Source: Isoetes taiwanensis
Taxonomy: Eukaryota; Streptophyta; Lycopodiopsida; Isoetales; Isoetaceae
Assembly: GCA_021234155.1 (NCBI GenBank)
Contig: JAJEKV010000020.1
Span: forward strand, 19,955,018-20,019,017
Length of the DNA: 64,000 nt
Reading direction: 5' to 3'
A program made the translations under genes and the position numbers. Positions 45,462 through 58,580 of the stretch are shown here, piece after piece; position 1 is the first letter of the stretch; every line of letters begins with the position of its first letter. The notes beneath the pieces are model-generated. The model did not search any database, was not told the DNA's origin, and saw only the letters and a program-made list of their open reading frames with translations.

Positions 45462-46600
45462 GCTCAAAACATTATCCATAACTATAGAGCAACAAAAGAC
45501 ATCCCTTCACATTTTTAAGCAGCTTTACTTTGCTTGCAACTATGTATTCCATGCTATTAAATTCTTAGCAACCTTCTTCAATTTAAAGTATTGAATTCTT
45601 CCTTCATGCCCTGAACAAAATCGACACGCAAAACAATTCATAATTCTTAAGTTCTTTTGCACCCCCCCCCCTCCCCCCTTCCTCTATTTCGATTTTTCAT
45701 CGTATGTTATCAAGTATCAAGTACTCCCATGTATATCATCCTATTAATAAACTCATGGTTTCAAGTACTCTATTGTCTAGAAGTAGCAATTTGAATAAAA
45801 TGTCAAAACATTAAGCCACTTCACAAAACATGTACATCCATTCTCTCCTCTATTACACTTCTCCTTATGCTTCTGCCATCCTAGTTCCATACCAAGCACC
45901 AAACACCAATACGTTGCACTCAATTTATTGAAATGCCCTTGAACAACATTGTATTGTCGATGGAGGGAACATTGTACCTAGAATAGTAGGAACAATAATC
46001 GGGTGCATGATCTTTCTATAGATTGCAGGATAGGAAGTGAGCAAAAGGGCTTGATGTTTCAAAATTATGAGAGCCCGTGCCTCCATAATTGTGAGAGATT
46101 GATCTTTCAAAAGTTCTTGAGAAAATAGAATTGGTGCAAAATTGTGAGAACCTGTGAGCGAAAACCGATGGAGCAGGCAAAAATTGATGGAGCAAAATGA
46201 GTTTTGATTAGATGCAAATTTGATGGAGCCTCTTGTGCCTTCCTTTTTCTTTTTGAGGAACCATGCACAAAAGTAGGCATCGATCCAAAAACGATGCCAA
46301 AAAGTATCTGTTGAAAAAGGACATTCCGTTGAATACGAAATACTGAAGGCATTTTGTGAAACTTGAAATGTTACAGAAGGATATATGTTGACCAGGGGCA
46401 TTTAGTAAAATTTTGAAAAGTTGGGGGCATCTGGTGAAATTCATCAAAACATAAGGCCATTTTGTAGTTTTTTTTCGTATTTTCTTGGGTTGCCTATGGG
46501 GGGGAGGCAACCCTTAGGGTTAGAGGGCTTCAATTTTATAATAATTTATTCTTATATTTCTTGTGTGCGGTTGTGGACTTTTGGGACTCCAATCACAGTT
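45462..46600. other. no recognisable gene
   Basis: A C-rich run lies at 45661-45678. At about 46290-46460 similar phrases recur (ATTTTGTGAAAC, CATTTAGTAAAATTTTG, CATCTGGTGAAATT, CATTTTGTAGTTTT), suggesting an old tandem repeat of about 35-40 bp. Confidence 0.4.
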
Positions 46601-48600
46601 AGTGACGGTTAGACGGTGTAGATTTATGGGAGTCGGGTGGAAGGTGGAGATGTAATCTCCGTTTTTTTGTGGCGCCTGAGGCAGTGAGGCAAAGCAAAGG
46701 GGAACTTAGTTCCTCTTTCACCTCAACATCGGCCAGTGCTCTAGTTCTTGGATTTGGTTTCACAACCCCTTCTCTCAGTTTTCTGCCCAGTTCCAGCTTT
46801 ATAGGGACACAATCATTGGGCTTGTTTTCAATGCAAGCACCTTTAATGCCATCTTCTATAATAGGCTCAACTGGATTCGAATGGCCATCTTTGACGCAAT
46901 CCAAAGCTTCTATGCCATACCTATCCTCAATTAATTTGTTCTCAAATTTCTACTTTATATTTTTGCTCTGATTGCACTGTAAATTGGCTTACAATACAAG
47001 TCATGATCTGAACAATATGCACTATTACAAGGTTCATTCCCCTTTGTTTGCTTTCCCCTGCTCAAAATAACCTCTTCTCTCAAAGATGTAGTTGTTCTCA
47101 TGCATCGATGGTGAAGCTTGGTAGCCACAAATTTGTAGCACTTATTTTATCTTGAACAGGCCTATGTAATGAACTAACTGGTTCAGTCCAAATTATTATT
47201 GCTATGTATTTGTTTTATGCTTCCTAATAAAACATTGTTTTGTTAGCATTCGTCTTTTGTTAGCTTTCCATCTCCAGCATTTGCTCCAAATGCTAGAGCC
47301 TCCACTAGATCAGTGTTTCTTCAATCTCAGACAGGTAAGTATGGATATTACTCATCTCAAGCAGGATAGGCACCTAAAATGGAACTTTTATATAATCTAC
47401 ATGATGGGCAGATGTGGCCTATAAGTACCAGCTCTTAACAAATGAGAAGTATGTTTGAAGTCCTATAAACTCAAGGGAGGTAGGAGTTCATATGTTTTAC
47501 AGCATGTTGATATCTTTGATGTATCTATAGATGTATGGATGTACTACCCGTCGGGGTAGTTGAATGTATGGTTATTGCTAGTGTTGATGTCATATTATGC
47601 TTCTACTGTTATAGGAGCCCATAAGGGAAGGGCGCGCAAGACACCTTCGTGTCCCCTTCTCGCATCAGAGATATCCTGGGTGTGGGATAGACGGAGGGCC
47701 CATGCGGCCGGAGGGCTGGATGGGGGATTTCACACGAGATGTACGACGGGTGTCGTATATTTGGTGATTTTGCCCAGATGAAATATGAGGCAGAATAGAC
47801 ACCAGGATTATCTGATCACCCGGTTAAAAAGGGGACAAACAACTATGCGAGCCTTTTACATCAAATAAGTGGGCGAGGCCAGAGCCCATTTATTTATCGC
47901 CTGTTTATTTGCTATAAGGGAAAAGTCGAAGTGTTTATCCCCTTTAATCGACAGCTACATTTCCTCACCCACATCTAGATTATTGACATCTACAACTCGA
48001 TTATTAGAAGTTCAATACCATCCAGAGCTAGACTATAGCTTTTAGCTTGGAATATCACCATCCCAAACTGAATTTAGGCTCAAAACATATATAGATGTTA
48101 TTGCTGGTTATAAACAGTTGCCTACAGTTGCCTATTACGTCCTATCACATGGCTTCAATCAACAGTGTAGATTGCTTGGATTAAAAAGCCTACTGGTTAA
48201 GCAATAATCTAGTTAACTTGACACTTGACAACCAAAATCAAAACATCACTATCTCTTTTTTTGGACTCTCATAAACTATTTTCATAATCTCTGTTTCTAT
48301 TATATCAGAGACTTGAAACATGTTCAAAATAATCCATAGTCCTGTGATAACATTGCAAACAAACATTTATAACTGGATGGATTGCCTCCAACAAGCTATT
48401 ATATGACCCTATAACTGCTCTTTGTGAAGGTAGAGTGGTCAAGTACTTGGAATAGCAATTATGTGCTTTTGACATGCCATTAAGACAATAATAGAAGGTA
48501 TGATAATAATCCCTCTATTTTCTCGGTTTATAAACAAGTCCACCCTCAATATTTTGCATATGAAAAAGTGAACCTTAGTTTCTTAGATGGCAGAAGGGCC
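46601..48600. other. no assigned gene; Ser/Phe-rich reading frame on plus strand
   Basis: An ORF at 46669-46971 is rich in Ser, Phe and Leu (ALVLGFGFTTPSLSFLPSSS, then FSMQAPLMPSSIIGSTGFEW). An exon-like piece at about 47260-47335 (TTAG before, GTAAGT after) continues in style: SFPSPAFAPNARASTRSVFL. They could be exons of a low-complexity protein, but I cannot name it. The GC-richer segment at 47560-47780 has no recognisable motif. Confidence 0.3.
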
Positions 48601-49990
48601 TTAATAATTTTGGTCAGTTATCTACCTGACAACACAGTAGCAAAATTCCTACCCCACTGCTTAGCATAGGCTTTGACATTTACCAATGCACTCACAAGTC
48701 TCCTCATTGGACTTGGATCAGAGGGCGTGGACTTCCAGACTTGATGACACCCGGCAATGAAATCCTCATTTTTCAAGTACTGAGCATTTAATTTGAACGT
48801 ATTCTTACCGGATGCAGGAGACGACAAGTCCACTGAACCAATGATCTGAGGATGATGGTCATAACTAGTTTGGAGTACATAATTCTTACGATGCAATCCA
48901 GGTAACGTACGCATGCATGCATGTTTGCATTGCATCGCATTGCTTTTGTGGCATAACACCTATCATGCCTAGTTGCAGCACTTGCCTCTCCCTGAGCCGT
49001 TGCACCAAGTGAAACCTTGAGATTTTTCAAAAGCCATAGTCAAATAGGAACTTATCCCATTTGTCCTTCTCAATGCCTAAAATGGTCTCACCATTACCAA
49101 GCCTATCAATACTATCCTCAACCATGTTAAAGTCTCCCAACAACAACTACAGTGTATTATTTTTCCATTTTTTCAATTTAATCATCAAAGAAGCCCACGT
49201 GTCTGCTCATCGCCTAGGCACATTAGAAGCATAGACATTTATAATGCAACAAAGTTGCCTACCCATAAGGTTTAACAAGTCTCCGCAAACATAAAATCTG
49301 CGGAGTCAAAGATAACTCATGCTCTAGCCCTTTTTTTGGGGAAGGATTTAAGTACCTTTACATTCCAACTGACAATGTTCATCACGAAGGTGGAAACTGT
49401 GAATCAAGTGCACCCTTTTTCTTTCTTCTCTTTGATGCTTTATATGTAGATCGAGATTCCCTATCATATACCACCACTGCCAGTTGGTCAACTGGTTACA
49501 TTGCCACATCCTTATCAAGGGGAATAATCTGAAGTCAATCCTGAATCATCTACATCATCTGTAGTGCAGGAGGGCATGCTTGCAGCATCAACCTGATCAG
49601 CCCAAGACAGATGTTGGGTGCATTTCTGCCTTCTAGACTACACCTCAGTCCAGTCCCGCTGAATTGGAGAAGGCAAAGGTAGAGTAGAAGCAGAGGGCAT
49701 TGGTGGTATTGGGGAAGGCTGAGCGACTGGTGCCAATGGCACTTGCTGCAAGCCGAGGGGCGGGGGGTAGAGGGAGACAGTGTGATAACAGATGATAGAC
49801 AAGGTGGAGTGCGAGGGAGGCTGCACAACAAAGCCTGTTGTCGGAGCTGGGGAAGAGACACTTCTCGGAGTGGGCAGAGAGACAGATGTGACTTGATGAG
49901 GAGAAGAGCGAGGAGCGGGAACATGAAGCTTAAAAGAAGGGAACGAGTGTTGAAGGTGTTCCTGGCAAAACCTTCAACCTCTATGGTTTA
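48600..49990 (-). mobile_element. LINE fragment: ORF1 end and endonuclease domain
   Basis: On the minus strand, ORF2 starts at 49382 with MNIVSWNVK, the usual first block of a plant LINE endonuclease. LLLGDFNMVEDSIDRLGNGE follows (GDFN at 49137-49126), preceded by CIINVYASN. About 49037-49000 reads FEKSQGFTWCNGSGR, then SYDHHPQIIG (an SDH-like catalytic block near 48870) and KNTFKLNAQYLKNEDFIAG, the linker after the endonuclease. It ends near 48600, before any RT. Upstream (49990-49550) is a Pro/Leu-rich ORF that may be the end of ORF1. Several stops are present. The sequence is AT-richer and differently worded from the LINE at 1-3190, so it belongs to another family. Confidence 0.85.
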
Positions 49991-51860
49991 GAACCTCCAG
50001 GTTTCTTGAGGCAACCACTCTATGTGAGAAAATTCCAAGTAGAGAGCTCAAATAATAATTTTCAATGAGTTTCCCAAAATAGGAAAAAGACTGCCTTACA
50101 AACCACACGCAAACAAACAAGGATCTGCTTATGATATGCCTAAGCTACTCAAGATCTTCGGATTGTTGGGTAAAAAGTCAGATGGTTTGTGATCAGTACA
50201 AATCACTCAAACATGCATTTCGGACCAGGTCAAAAATTGGTCAATGTCCCTGGCAGAGAGTGATTTTGTGTAACTTCAAAAAGGTAGATCCTTTTTGTGA
50301 TTTGATGCTTGGATCTCTTCTTAATATGCCTGCACGCAATGGTCAAGTACTCTTTTCTCGCGGGTGCAAGATATGTTGAAATCTTGATATTAGTTATGAC
50401 AGACTGTCACATACTGTGAACAATAAGCTAAGCTCGGATAAACTGATCTTTTATGGGTTTTTTCTTGTCTTTTTGAATCTATCCTGAAGCTATCTATATT
50501 TTGCAAATGAGGATATGCCACTCAACTGGTCAAAGATGCTATCTTAGGCTAAAATATACAAATCTTTGTTTAATTATGCAAGCTGGAATTTCTCTCAATG
50601 GAAGGAGCATGCATTTTAGCTATTCTTCAACTTTCTTATACTTACCTAAGTGCAATTTTCACTATAATCAATACGTGCCTATGTGCAAGAACTTACAGCC
50701 ACATTTTTTGCAATGCTAAAGAAGAATCGCTTCAGAGTATATCTCCAAGGTCAGATTTTCATTCATTCAAGAATCACACAGCAATGAATCAGAATCCCAG
50801 GCCCTGTGTCTTGGGCAAAGGATCAAGTAGAGTTTCAAATCAAGTAATCAAGTGAAAATATCATGAATTTCATGGTAATCTAATGCTTGGAAGGCAGGTT
50901 CAAGCTCGAATCTCGATCAGTAATCCGCCTAAAAGCCTCCAAAAACCTTCTGTGCATATTTCCCCTTTTTAAAATGCCATGTCCTGGCCTCTTCTTGGCA
51001 AATCTGGGCCAGAATCTTGTCTTTTTTGCTTGATTATTGAGTTCTTGGTGAATATAGATGGATCCGAAGGTATTTCATCATGATTGAGTTGTTAAATGTA
51101 GTTAATTCGACGGATCTTGGCATAACAGTGGATTTAGGGTTCTTGAGAAATTGCTCGAAATATCCCACAGAAATTCTCAGGAAAGTCAGCCTAGGTTTAT
51201 AAAGACAAACACAGTCAGCATTATAAAAGTGACGTGCTACGCTTACGTGGGATACGGTCCGTTACCGCCCCACATGCCCGGGTGTACCACGTGGCGGGTT
51301 GTGATTGGACGGGGAGAATTGTGATGTTCCAGCATAATATATGGCCCGAATACGTATATTATATTGCCACGTCATGCGTACATGTCACCATGACAAGTAC
51401 TTGTGAGCCGTAAAAGGTTGTGCCTAGGGGGCAACCTCGTATGTTGCACATATCTATTAAACATATGCAATTAAACCCCTTTGCCAAATGGCAAAGCCCC
51501 ATTAGTCCCTTCTAACCTAAACCTAAAAGGTCATGTAAAAGGAACAAAAGGGGAAACCCTAAACCTTTCCATTTTCGCATTTTGGCTTCCTTGGCCCATT
51601 CCGGCCAAGCCAAGCTGCTAGTTTGCATTGCCAGGCACCGTTAAGCCGCATTTGCACAATAGATCTTCTAGGAGCAGCTGCCTTCAGCCCAAACGAAGGC
51701 ATGGACGCATTCCGAGGAGCTGGAGCAAGCCAAGGATTAGGTAAATGGCTATTCTGTTGTGCAATGCCGACTTTTAGTCTGGCAATGAGCTGGTTTAGCA
51801 TGTTAGTTCAGCCTTAGAGGCCTTATAGATTCTAATATCCAAGCCCTAACAAAGGAACCT
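49991..51860. other. no recognisable gene
   Basis: A GC-richer part at 51220-51330 contains CCACGTGG (a G-box core) and other CACGT motifs, which could be a promoter or LTR remnant. Short ORFs only. Confidence 0.35.
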
Positions 51861-51865
51861 AACCA

Positions 51866-52857
51866 TGTATGTTTAGGTAGATATATTAGATGTTATTCTA
51901 TGTTTCAGTTCTATGGATGATGATATTCTATTCTATGTGCATTCCTGTGTATTGGGAAGGGGGTAGAGTCCTTGAAAGCCTCAGTAGTTGATGTATCTAG
52001 ATAGCCTCATTAATTCCCAATTAATGCGGCCTGTGTATAAGAGCCCGCCTGGCTGTGAGTGGCGGGACTAAACCGGCAGATAAGGGGGACTTGTCCCATT
52101 GCAGATTGATCCCTCTGGTGTGTAAAGCCTACCAGGGATCTTAGCAGGCTAGGCCTGATGGTTTGCCACTGCGTGTGGGCAAGGCATGGGCTCGACACCT
52201 CTGGGGTGATGCGTCACCTCCCATGGGGTTCAAGTCATAGACTGGCAGTGGCCCTCTAGCCGCCTGTGATGGGCATGCATGCCTCTGGAGGGAGTGATCT
52301 CCTCCTGCCTCATCGGGACTAGGGAGATGCAACCTAGGAGTAGCCCCCTTGGCTATGCACCCGGCAGGCTACGGTCGAGTCCCAAGAATTATCAGCCTAT
52401 TCTGCAAAGTATGCACAGGAGGGGCGGATGGAATGGACTACCCAACGGCCATGTTTTTATGCCAGCCTAATCCATTTGCCATGAATTCTGTCTGCATTGA
52501 CTTCTGGAGACCCAAGCCGTCAGTCGATCCCCCATGAGTCTGAGCCTTGGGTAGGATTCCCCTTATGTTGATGTTACTGAGTTGTTGTTACATATGTTAT
52601 GTTATGGTGAGCCACACTTCGAGGTGGATATGTATGTTATTTGATGCTATGTGCTCATGTTTGATGTGCTTCCGCAGCTAGGTAGGTCCCGAGGGAGACG
52701 GGATGAATGACACGTCCATTCTTCCCCATTGCATTCTTGACTGTTAGCAAGGATCTGATGTTAGGTGGACGACCTCATGTCAGCCAAGGCATTGGCAGGA
52801 GGGATGAACTCTGGTTTTGTACGATGGGAGCATCGTATATGAGCAGGGGACGTCACA
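51866..52857 (+). mobile_element. LTR (5' LTR) of an LTR retrotransposon
   Basis: The right end is set by CGTCACA followed by a primer-binding site at 52859. The left end is estimated from TGTATG at 51866, near where the match to the inverted copy (35381-35965) fades. It is about 990 bp long. No matching 3' LTR is recognised downstream in the window, so the element is probably truncated, rearranged or nested. Confidence 0.7.
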
Positions 52858-52858
52858 A

Positions 52859-52870
52859 TGGTATCAGAGC
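52859..52870 (+). promoter_or_regulatory. primer-binding site (initiator tRNA-Met)
   Basis: TGGTATCAGAGC follows the LTR end CGTCACA by one base. This is the common plant primer-binding site and sets the element's orientation as plus. Confidence 0.85.
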
Positions 52871-53069
52871 AATGATCTTGGAGGACCAGGATCGAGAACT
52901 GGCCATTTCCCTAGTAGTACTAACAGTCTAGATCTTCAGTTGGAGTTGAAATCCCAAGCATGAACCTCGAAAATTGGGAAATTTTTTTCCAATCCTTAGA
53001 ACAGTAAAGTAGAATAATGTTAAGTTAGGAAGAAATAGTAGAAACCCTGATAAAGTCTGGCCATTAGAA

Positions 53070-53565
53070 AGCAACCCCTCACAGAGTGTGCCCAAAGCAT
53101 TTTCAAATTTTTTGAACACGGCTCTCGTGCACTGTGTGAGTGTTTGATCGATTTTGACCTAGATAGATGCATAATTTGAGTAATCTGATACCTCAGAGTA
53201 GCTTAGAATTTTTAAGTTAGGAATGCATGTTCTAACACTAAGAAACTGCATAGAAAACTAAAATTGGAGCCAAAAAGGAGTAACCCCTCATAGAGTGCAC
53301 TTAGAGCATTTCCAAAAGTTTTGAAAGTGCTTCTCTCGCACTGTGTGAGTGTTTGGCCACTGATCTATGTCTAGACTTGTCCCAATATAGAAACTAAGGG
53401 CACAGACCACCTTAACTCTGCGAGATAAGTAGGATTCGGCCTTCATACCAACTTTTTAGAGTCATATAGGACCTAAACAGGTGGAAACCACTCATAGAGT
53501 GTGCCCAGGGCATTTCCAAAAGTTTTGAAAGTGCTTCTCGCGCACTGTGTGAGGGGTCCAAACTT
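53070..53565 (+). repeat. three spaced copies of a 75-bp motif in the element leader
   Basis: Near 53076, 53283 and 53487 the same motif returns: CCTCATAGAGTG, then CATTTCCAAAAGTTTTGAA, then CTCTCGCACTGTGTGAGTG. Copies are about 205 bp apart, so the whole unit may be an old triplication. The core CGCACTGTGTGAG and the AGAGTG block could pair with each other weakly. It lies between the primer-binding site and the first gag-like ORFs, where packaging or leader signals are expected. Confidence 0.8.
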
Positions 53566-53859
53566 TGAGCTACACAGCTCCAAATCGCCTGAAATTTATT
53601 GTAATGTGACCATTAAACAGTTTAGAATCCATTTATGACCTCAAATTAGGCTAAAAGTTTTGTAATCCACCTCAAAATGATCAAAATTGCTCAAACCCTA
53701 ATTTTTGTCTTCCAAACTAGGGTTTGTTTAGTAATAGAAGCAATAGTTTTTGGAGTACAAGGCTAGAGCCACAGAAGAGCAGCAGGGGGCATGACTTTTT
53801 GAGGACGTTGAAGACTCAGGAGAGTGAAAAGGCAGACCCAAGAGAGGAAGCACTATGGC

Positions 53860-55110
53860 AAACACCTCTACAAACGAAACGAGTAGTATAGGGCACAACT
53901 GGCCTATCAACAATCTTCATCGAATGGAAGACATATGTTAATCATCTGCATGAAGAACCTTCTCGACTATCAAGCACTCGATCCACGAGCTCATCGCAGA
54001 AAGAAGATCTCAACCCCTTCACCGACTCGAGGCACATGAGTTCAAATGGAAGAACGCAAGGAAACATACAGGTGCAAGAGTATGTCGAACGGGGAAACCT
54101 AGATTATCATCACGAGTTAGGGATAAAGAGTATAATCTTCCTTCGAAACGACAATTCATAGTGACATAGGAGCGCAAACAAACTAGAGGGAAGACCATCA
54201 CGATCTCGCAGCCAAGCCGCTCAAGCGGATGTCAAGCAACATCAATAAAAGGTGCAACAAAGCTAGACAACTGCAAAACACCCAAGTCCAGCCATGACGA
54301 GCTCCCAGCTCCCTTGCTCTAGTAAGAAGACGAAAATGACTTCATCGATTTCAAAAATTAGGGGGATCATGATGGAGGAAGGAGAAAGAGACACATCATA
54401 GGGGAGGAACATCTCCGACTTGAAGGCATATATCAGCATCAGGGGCAAGATCAAGAAGGAGGATAGTCGGTACGAAACAAGAGTTCCAGATCCAGAAACG
54501 CCTGCAAACCCAAGGAAGGACGATTCCAGTGCTTCGGCCAAGTAGTTTGAGACTCGAGTGGACCCGACCCAAAGGACGGAGGAGCCGACCAGCCAACAAC
54601 CACAGACCACTCAAAGGCAACTCGAAGGAGCGATAGCACGTGCAATGGAGATGACCACATTTCCAGGCATAGGGGAGGCATCTCATAACGAAGCAAAGTC
54701 CAAGCAACAGGAGTCGCACTCAGAAATTCAATCGGCCGAGAAATGACACTGTCTACTTGACGATCGCTATCTTAGAGCTTTGAAGACATGCAAGAATGCC
54801 CGACTGCAACAACCAGGTGATCGTACTGAAGCGATCAATGGCACTACACATCTTCAACCTTGTAACGACACACTACATGTAGGGACGCTGCGCAGTCACG
54901 ACACTCCACATGACAGGTAAACACATTAAGGAGGAGCATTTTCAACTCAAGGGTTCACATCGAGGAACGTTCTCTGCGAATTGGGATAACGACCTCAGAT
55001 CACACACGAAGGTCAACTATAGTCCCAACACCTTAAGGAACCTCGGAGTCAAGCAGAACGAGGAATATGCAGTGAAAACGAAGAATCAGATGTCATTGGA
55101 GGAGGGAAAA
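53860..55110 (+). pseudogene. degenerate gag-like coding region
   Basis: Codon-like, charged, Lys/Arg/Glu/Gln-rich sequence in changing frames follows the LTR, primer-binding site and leader. Readable pieces are MDPTQRTEEPTSQQPQTTQR (54558) and MTGKHIKEEHFQLKGSHRGT (54910). No zinc knuckle was found. The gag label rests on position and composition only. Confidence 0.35.
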
Positions 55111-55289
55111 TCCTAAAAGAGTATAAACATTTAAGTATATCCTCTTCTATAAGTTAGAAAAGTGGATGAATTAAAATCCCAATATAATTATACAAGTTTA
55201 TTAATATTTAGGGCCTACACATTTGGAGAAATTTGTGGCAAAAATGTGTGAAAAATAACCTACAAAATATACCCAGTGTGAAAGACTCT

Positions 55290-58200
55290 CCTAGATTCTT
55301 AAGATTCTACAGAGATTCCCCTAGATTTTCAAAATATCCAAGATTCCTCTACATTTCTCATATTCCATGTATATTCTCCTAGATTCCCTTGGATTATATG
55401 AAAATTCCTCAAGTATGAGGACACCCCTAGATTCTCAAAGATTCTCTCAAGAATCCCATAGATCCCCCAAGATTCTATGTTGATTCTCATAGATTCTCTA
55501 AGATCCTATGAAGATTCCCCTAGATTCTCAAAGAACCTTTTGAGATTCCACTAGATTCCCTAAGGTTATATTGAGATTCCTCTAGATTCCTCAAGATCCC
55601 ATGAAGATTCCTTTAGATTCCTTTAAATTACCATAGATTTCGTAAAATGCTAAGAAAATTCCTTTAGATTCTCTAAGATTTCCTATATCCTCAAAAATTT
55701 TATGAAGATTCCCATAGATTCCTCTAGATTCTCCCAAGATTCCCATAGATTCCTCAAGATTTTATGTAGATTCTCCTAGATTCTATAATCCTATGAAGAT
55801 TCCCCTAGATTCTCTAAGATTCCATCAAGATTCCCCCAGATTCTCAAAGATTTATGAAGATTCCACTAGATTCCTCTAGGTTCGCAAAGATTCTCTTGTG
55901 ATTCCTAAAGATTCTAATGAGGTTCCTCTAGATTCTCAAAGATCCCAAAAAGATTCCCCTAGATTCTTTTAGTGTACCAAAGATTTACGAAGATTCCATT
56001 GGATTCCACTAGATTTGCAAAGATTCTCTTGTGATTCCTATAGATTCTTTAATACTCTATTGAGATTCCTCAAAATTCTCAAAGATCCCAGGAAGATTCC
56101 CCTAGATTCTCTTAGCATGCCATAGATTCTATTAAGATTCTAAGATAAGAAGATTCTTAGGATCCGATCAAGTTGGCTGCAACTATGACGGAATGCTGCC
56201 AAAGCACCACTCATTGGAAAGCTCTTGACGAGAGGAATCGAAGGATGTGGGTTCCACCTTAATCCGACCCCTCTAGCGCAAGTTACGGGCCTTTGAATGC
56301 GATTAAGAAAAAGGAAACTTCCTAGAAATCCATCCAATAAATGCTTTGCCACCTCACTACGTTTTTATTAATGAGATTTATTAATGAAGATGCCGTCATT
56401 TAATATAAAAACTAATGGCTAGGATTTATCCTAACCTTTTGATCTAACGGCTAAGATCTGCTACACCAAATCACCTTAAAGGAACCTTCCTTGCACCTTC
56501 TCTACAAAAATCAAATGCTATGATTTCGCCTTCCCTTTTGATCCGACGGTTCACAGATGGGGTGCATGCCCCCATGCATGTCCATGCATGTACACACATC
56601 TAAATATGTGGCCAAGATTTAACCCCTGAAATTCGACGGCCTAGATGGAAAGAAGCAGCTGATGTGTCTCACACATCAAAGTGTGTTTATATATATATAT
56701 ATGTACTATGAGGGACTGTGCAAATTCGATTAGATGCCAAAAATGCAGTGCCATCCAACGAAAATTCCATTAGGATTCTCCTAGATTCTCCAAGGTTCTA
56801 GAAAGATTTTCCTAGATTCTATGAGATTCCATCAATGTTGATTCCTCGAGGGATTGTACAAATTCGACTAGAAATCAAATTTAAAGTCATACGATGAAGA
56901 TTCTATAAAGATTCTCCAAGATCCCATCAAGATTCTCTAGATACTCAAAGATTTGATGAAGATTCCCTTAGATTCCTCTAGATTCCTAAAGATTCTCCTG
57001 AGATTCCTGTAGATTTTCAAAGATTATCCTAAGATTCGTCTAGATTCCCCAAGATTCCATGTAGATTCTTCAAGATTCCCTTAAATTCCAAAGGTTGTCC
57101 CAAGATTCCCTTAGATTCCTTTAGATTCTCTTGAGATTCCCCTAGATACTCAAATATTATCCTAAGATTCCTCTAGATTGCCTAAGATTCCATGTAGATT
57201 CTTCTAGATTCTGTTATATTCTATGAAGATTCCCCCGTAGAACACACCTAGTGTCAAAGATTCCCATAGGTCCCCTTGGATTCTCCCTCGATTCCCTAAT
57301 ATTCCCCTAAGATTCCCCTAGATTCTTAAGGTTCTATATATTCCCCTAGATTTTCAAAGATTATTTGACGGTTCATTTAGATTCCCCAAGATTCTATGTA
57401 GATTCTCCTAGATTCCCTTAAATTCTATGAACATTCCCCTAGATTCGTTAAGATTCTATCAAGATTTCCCTAGATTCTTAAACATTTTTCGAAGATTCTC
57501 TTAGATTCCCCTAGATGCTTTTGAGATTCCCATAGATTTCTTAAGATTCTCTTGAGATTCCCTTGATTCCCAAAGATTATCCCAAAATTCCTCTAGATTC
57601 CCCAAGCTTCTATATAGATTCTCTTAGATTCCTTTAGATTCCCCTAAATTATCCAAGGTTGCACGGAATGATGTCAAACCACTACTTATTAAAAAGCATT
57701 CGATGAGAGGAATCCAACGGTGTGGGTCCCACTTTGATCCGAGATCTCGATCGCAAGATAAAGTTGTTTGAATGCAACACAAAAGAAGGAAGCTTCTATG
57801 AAGATTCGTCTAGATTCCCCAAGATTCCATGTAGATTCTTCAAGATTCCCTTAAATTCCAAAGGTTGTCCCAAGATTCCCTTAGATTCCTTTAGATTCTC
57901 TTGAGATTCCCCTAGAACTCAAATATTATCCTAAGATTCCTCTAGATTGCCTAAGATTCCATGTAGATTCTTCTAGATTCTGTTATATTCTATGAAGATT
58001 CCCCCGTAGAACACACCTAGTGTCAAAGATTCCCATAGGTCCCCTTGGATTCTCCCTCGATTCCCTAATATTCCCCTAAGATCCCCCTAGATTCTTAAGG
58101 TTCTATATATTCCCCTAGATTTTCAAAGATTATTTGACGGTTCATTTAGATTCCCCAAGATTCTATGTAGATTCTCCTAGATTCCCTTAAATTCTATGAA

Positions 58201-58440
58201 CATTCCCTTAGATTCGTTAAGATTCTATCAAGATTTCCCTAGATTCTTAAACATTTTTCGAAGATTCTCTTAGATTCCCCTAGATGCTTTTGAGATTCCC
58301 ATAGATTTCTTAAGATTCTCTTGAGATTCCCTTGATTCCCAAAGATTATCCCAAAATTCCTCTAGATTCCCCAAGCTTCTATATAGATTCTCTTAGATTC
58401 CTTTAGATTCTATGAAGATTCCCCTAAATTATCCAAGGTT
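55290..58440 (+). repeat. AGATTC-rich degenerate minisatellite, about 3 kb in three arrays
   Basis: Three arrays (about 55290-56150, 56760-57660 and 57800-58440) consist almost wholly of variants of AGATTCCCCTAGATTCTCAA, an approximately 20-22-bp unit made of two AGATTC half-units. Between and after the arrays lie non-repetitive blocks that are related to each other (see the block entries). TAGATTC and its kin occur well over a hundred times. No reading frame is kept. Confidence 0.95.
56155..56720 (+). repeat. spacer block, diverged copy 1
   Basis: CGGAATGCTGCC..., then AATGGCTAGGATTT, TTTTGATCTAACGG, CTTCCTTGCACCTTC and GGTGCATGCCC follow in the same order as in 58440-59000, with moderate divergence and different gaps. 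It ends in TATATATATATATGTAC. Confidence 0.8.
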
Positions 58441-58580
58441 GCACGGAATGATGTCAAACCACTACTCATTAAAAAGCATTCGATGAGAGGAATCCAAGGG
58501 TGTGGGTCCCACTTTGATCCGAGATCTCGATCGCAAGATAAAGTCGTTTGAATGCAACACAAAAGAAGGAAGCTTCCATG
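57032..58580 (+). repeat. 770-bp tandem duplication within the AGATTC field
   Basis: 57032-57801 is repeated at 57802-58580 with very few differences. Each copy contains an AGATTC array followed by the block beginning GCACGGAATGATGTCAAACC and ending AAAAGAAGGAAGCTTC. This is younger than the arrays themselves. Confidence 0.9.

Noticed and set aside
45661-45678. C-run as a regulatory or G-quadruplex site
   Set aside because: It is a single homopolymer-like tract without spaced runs, and may be sequencing-sensitive.
49550-49924. Leu/Pro-rich minus ORF as a secreted or membrane protein
   Set aside because: It lies directly upstream of the LINE ORF2 start in the same orientation and is better explained as part of LINE ORF1.
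55290-58440. CRISPR array or centromere satellite
   Set aside because: The units are too short and degenerate for a CRISPR, the genome is a plant's, and one locus of 3 kb cannot show a centromere role.
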